Part shown: positions 13,053 to 14,421 of the stretch, piece after piece
Layout: each line of letters opens with the position of its first letter
Position numbering within the stretch: the first letter of the stretch is position 1
Assembly (NCBI GenBank): GCA_023248365.1
Contig: JAHFER010000015.1
Span: 1-14,421, forward strand
Direction: 5' to 3'
Length of the DNA: 14,421 bases
Source: Nitrospirota bacterium
Lineage (GTDB): Bacteria; Nitrospirota; 9FT-COMBO-42-15; HDB-SIOI813
Position numbers and translations under genes: made by a program
The notes under the pieces: model-generated
What the model was told of the DNA's origin: nothing
Databases searched by the model: none
What the model saw: only the letters and a program-made list of their open reading frames with translations

Positions 13053-14069
13053 CTATTTGCTCACAACTCCCAGGGACTTCAATAAATTATAATCAACTGT
13101 AATCCCGAAATAGAATTGCTTATCAGTACCCTTTATGTCTCCGGGGACTAAGGCCCAGCCAATATTCAAAAGGGCAGACAAGTTGAGTTCATGAGAGAGG
13201 CCAACCAGTACGTAGCTTCTCTTTTCGCCTGTGCCATCTGAAGTTGTGGATGTCACGGTTGTGAGGCCAAAATTCAGGTCCCATCTTTCGTGATCAATTA
13301 ATCCAACGGGTAAGGAAGGATACTTCCAGCACATTCCCCACCAGCATGTTCCCCAATAATCTCTGCGCTTCTTGAAATAACTCCTTGGCACAAGGAATAC
13401 TCTTAACATCGGAGCACCAACCAATACTGCTGTCCTGTTTAACCATATTGCTGCAACACCCAGAGTAACATTTTGAGGATGCCCCTCAGTCTTTGCAATG
13501 AAATCATCCTGAAAACCTGCACTCTTCAGCCTTGATATTTCGTAGCCTGTGAGCCTGGTATTTCCAAATACACATTTAGTTGCATGAACTTCATCATTTT
13601 CCGACAACCCCAGATAATAGAGATGGTCTACAATTGTTGAATCTGAAACTCCACCCTTTTTTAGAAGAATGGCTTCTTCAATTAGTTTATTGGAATAAAC
13701 CTCGAATTCTATTGGAGCAGAAGACTTATCCTTATTTAAAACAGTAACTTTTACAACCTCTTTTTCTTTTTCAGCTACAGATGGAACAATTGCGATAATC
13801 TTTTTATCAGTCCATCCTTTTATCTCTGCATTATATTCTTTACCGGCAGACTTAAATTTAACAAATGAAGTATCTGGGCTTATTCCAAAACCACTTCCCA
13901 AAATCGTCACTGTATCACATGGAAAACCAACTGCAGGATTGATTGAATCAATCTTAACATTCAAATCCTCAGCATAGCTTAACTGCGTGCACAAACAGAA
14001 AAGCAGCGCTATAAAAAGCAGGACATTTTTCATTTTGATATTTGTTTTGCTAAAACTACTTTTCCTCAC
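13053..14069 (-). CDS. Secreted IPT/TIG-domain protein with a C-terminal beta-rich domain
   Basis: From the GTG at 14069 the product has 338 residues. It begins with a basic segment and a signal peptide ending SYA-ED (to about residue 33). An IPT/TIG immunoglobulin-like domain follows (about 38-125, opening IDSINPAVGFPCDTVTILGS). Then comes a helical linker (about 127-196, with LTGYEISRLKSAGFQDDFIA), and finally a beta-rich C-terminal part (about 200-338) with alternating hydrophobic strands, ending ITVDYNLLKSLGVVSK, which suggests an outer-membrane or envelope domain. A Trp/Cys-rich loop (YWGTCWWGMCW, 238-248) stands out. The GTG is preferred because GAGGAG lies 6 bases upstream; the ATG at 14033 (giving MKNVLLFIALL) lacks a ribosome binding site but gives an equally good signal peptide. 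The start overlaps the stop of the upstream remnant. Confidence 0.75.
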   Translation of the reverse strand: MRKSSFSKTNIKMKNVLLFIALLFCLCTQLSYAEDLNVKIDSINPAVGFPCDTVTILGSGFGISPDTSFVKFKSAGKEYNAEIKGWTDKKIIAIVPSVAEKEKEVVKVTVLNKDKSSAPIEFEVYSNKLIEEAILLKKGGVSDSTIVDHLYYLGLSENDEVHATKCVFGNTRLTGYEISRLKSAGFQDDFIAKTEGHPQNVTLGVAAIWLNRTAVLVGAPMLRVFLVPRSYFKKRRDYWGTCWWGMCWKYPSLPVGLIDHERWDLNFGLTTVTSTTSDGTGEKRSYVLVGLSHELNLSALLNIGWALVPGDIKGTDKQFYFGITVDYNLLKSLGVVSK

Positions 14070-14320
14070 ATTAATCTCCTCAATGGTAATGCAGTTTCCC
14101 ATAGGTGATGGTCGTGATTACCAGGGATAAAAATAATCTTATCAAAAAGCCGCCTTCCGTTCTCCGGCATAATAAGTTCAATGAATCGTTCAAATACCAT
14201 TGCAGCCTCATTATCTTCTGTCAGCGCCCGGTCAGGGATATCACCGTACAGAATTAACGTTGGTTTAGAGTCCTGATTTTCAGGAATCAGAGTCTTCAGG
14301 CAATTTACCAATTCTCTCAT
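14066..14320 (-). pseudogene. Metallophosphoesterase remnant, truncated at both ends
   Basis: The 84-residue reading frame contains two core motifs of calcineurin-like metallophosphoesterases: LYGDIPDRAL (the GD-x-x-D region) and FIPGNHDHHLWETA (the GNHD region). The first metal motif (DxH) and everything after the GNHD block, including the later GHxH region, are missing. Homology appears to stop at WETA, just before LPLRRLM and a TGA. Upstream of the ATG the homologous frame seems to continue (SDIDPFQPSPV) but reaches a stop at 14375-14377 without a start or ribosome binding site. The family is normally several hundred residues long, so this is a broken relic. Its TGA overlaps the GTG start of the IPT-domain gene. 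Confidence 0.65.
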
Positions 14321-14364
14321 AACCGGGCTAGGTTGAAAAGGGTCTATATCACTGCCGGCGTTCC

Positions 14365-14421
14365 TTAAATTTGTTTAGTAAGTTCCGGTAGCTTTCTATT
14401 AACAAAGTTCATGTATGTCTT
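14365..14421 (-). CDS. Possible C-terminal end of a gene entering from the right edge
   Basis: A frame open from the right edge encodes 18 residues (KTYMNFVNRKLPELTKQI) and ends in TAA at 14365-14367. It may be the end of the preceding gene, but 57 bases are too few to decide; chance openness is quite possible. Confidence 0.2.
   Translation of the reverse strand, partial: KTYMNFVNRKLPELTKQI

Noticed and set aside
14066..14102. Phosphoesterase and IPT-domain protein as one frameshifted gene
   Set aside because: The IPT protein has its own ribosome binding site, start and signal peptide, and the two halves are unrelated families.

Overview
All genes in this 14.4 kb window read leftward (minus strand), and most gaps are under 65 bp. 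The presence of an oxygen-sensitive glycyl radical enzyme with its activase points to an anaerobic or facultative bacterium. Nearly every gene has a strong AGGAGG-type ribosome binding site, codon use is moderate in GC, and four kinds of short dispersed repeat are present. I guess an environmental Nitrospirota- or deltaproteobacteria-like genome, but the sequence alone does not settle this.

Right part (about 11.0-14.4 kb), in transcription order: a metallophosphoesterase remnant broken at both ends; a secreted IPT/TIG-domain protein; a 252-residue protein with a zincin-like SHEALELIGDP motif; a small secreted carboxypeptidase-regulatory-like protein; and a membrane-anchored protein of unknown function.

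Middle part (6.9-10.95 kb): two DUF2589 paralogues, a small protein of similar layout that may be a divergent third member, a protealysin-like M4 metallopeptidase, its emfourin-type inhibitor, and a lysozyme/transglycosylase-like protein. None of these six has a Sec signal peptide. A protease made with its inhibitor, a wall hydrolase without a signal, and several copies of an uncharacterised beta-rich family form a coherent cassette. I consider it the best candidate here for an undescribed system.

Left-centre (2.85-6.88 kb): a glycyl radical enzyme of the GCVEP (lyase/dehydratase) type, an SCP2-like lipid-binding protein, and a radical SAM activase. They are translationally coupled: the stop codon of the enzyme lies inside the SCP2 ribosome binding site, and TAA is directly followed by ATG before the activase. 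The SCP2 partner suggests a hydrophobic substrate. The activase carries an in-frame repeat-derived insert between its two ferredoxin clusters.

Left end (1-2.8 kb): a four-helix membrane protein; a patatin-like protein that has apparently lost its catalytic serine and aspartate regions through two clean in-frame deletions; a small exported glycine-zipper peptide; and a six-helix membrane protein running off the left edge. No tRNA, rRNA, CRISPR array or insertion sequence was seen. No stretch longer than 300 bases lacks a gene; the longest gap (10095-10311) holds an inverted-repeat element.
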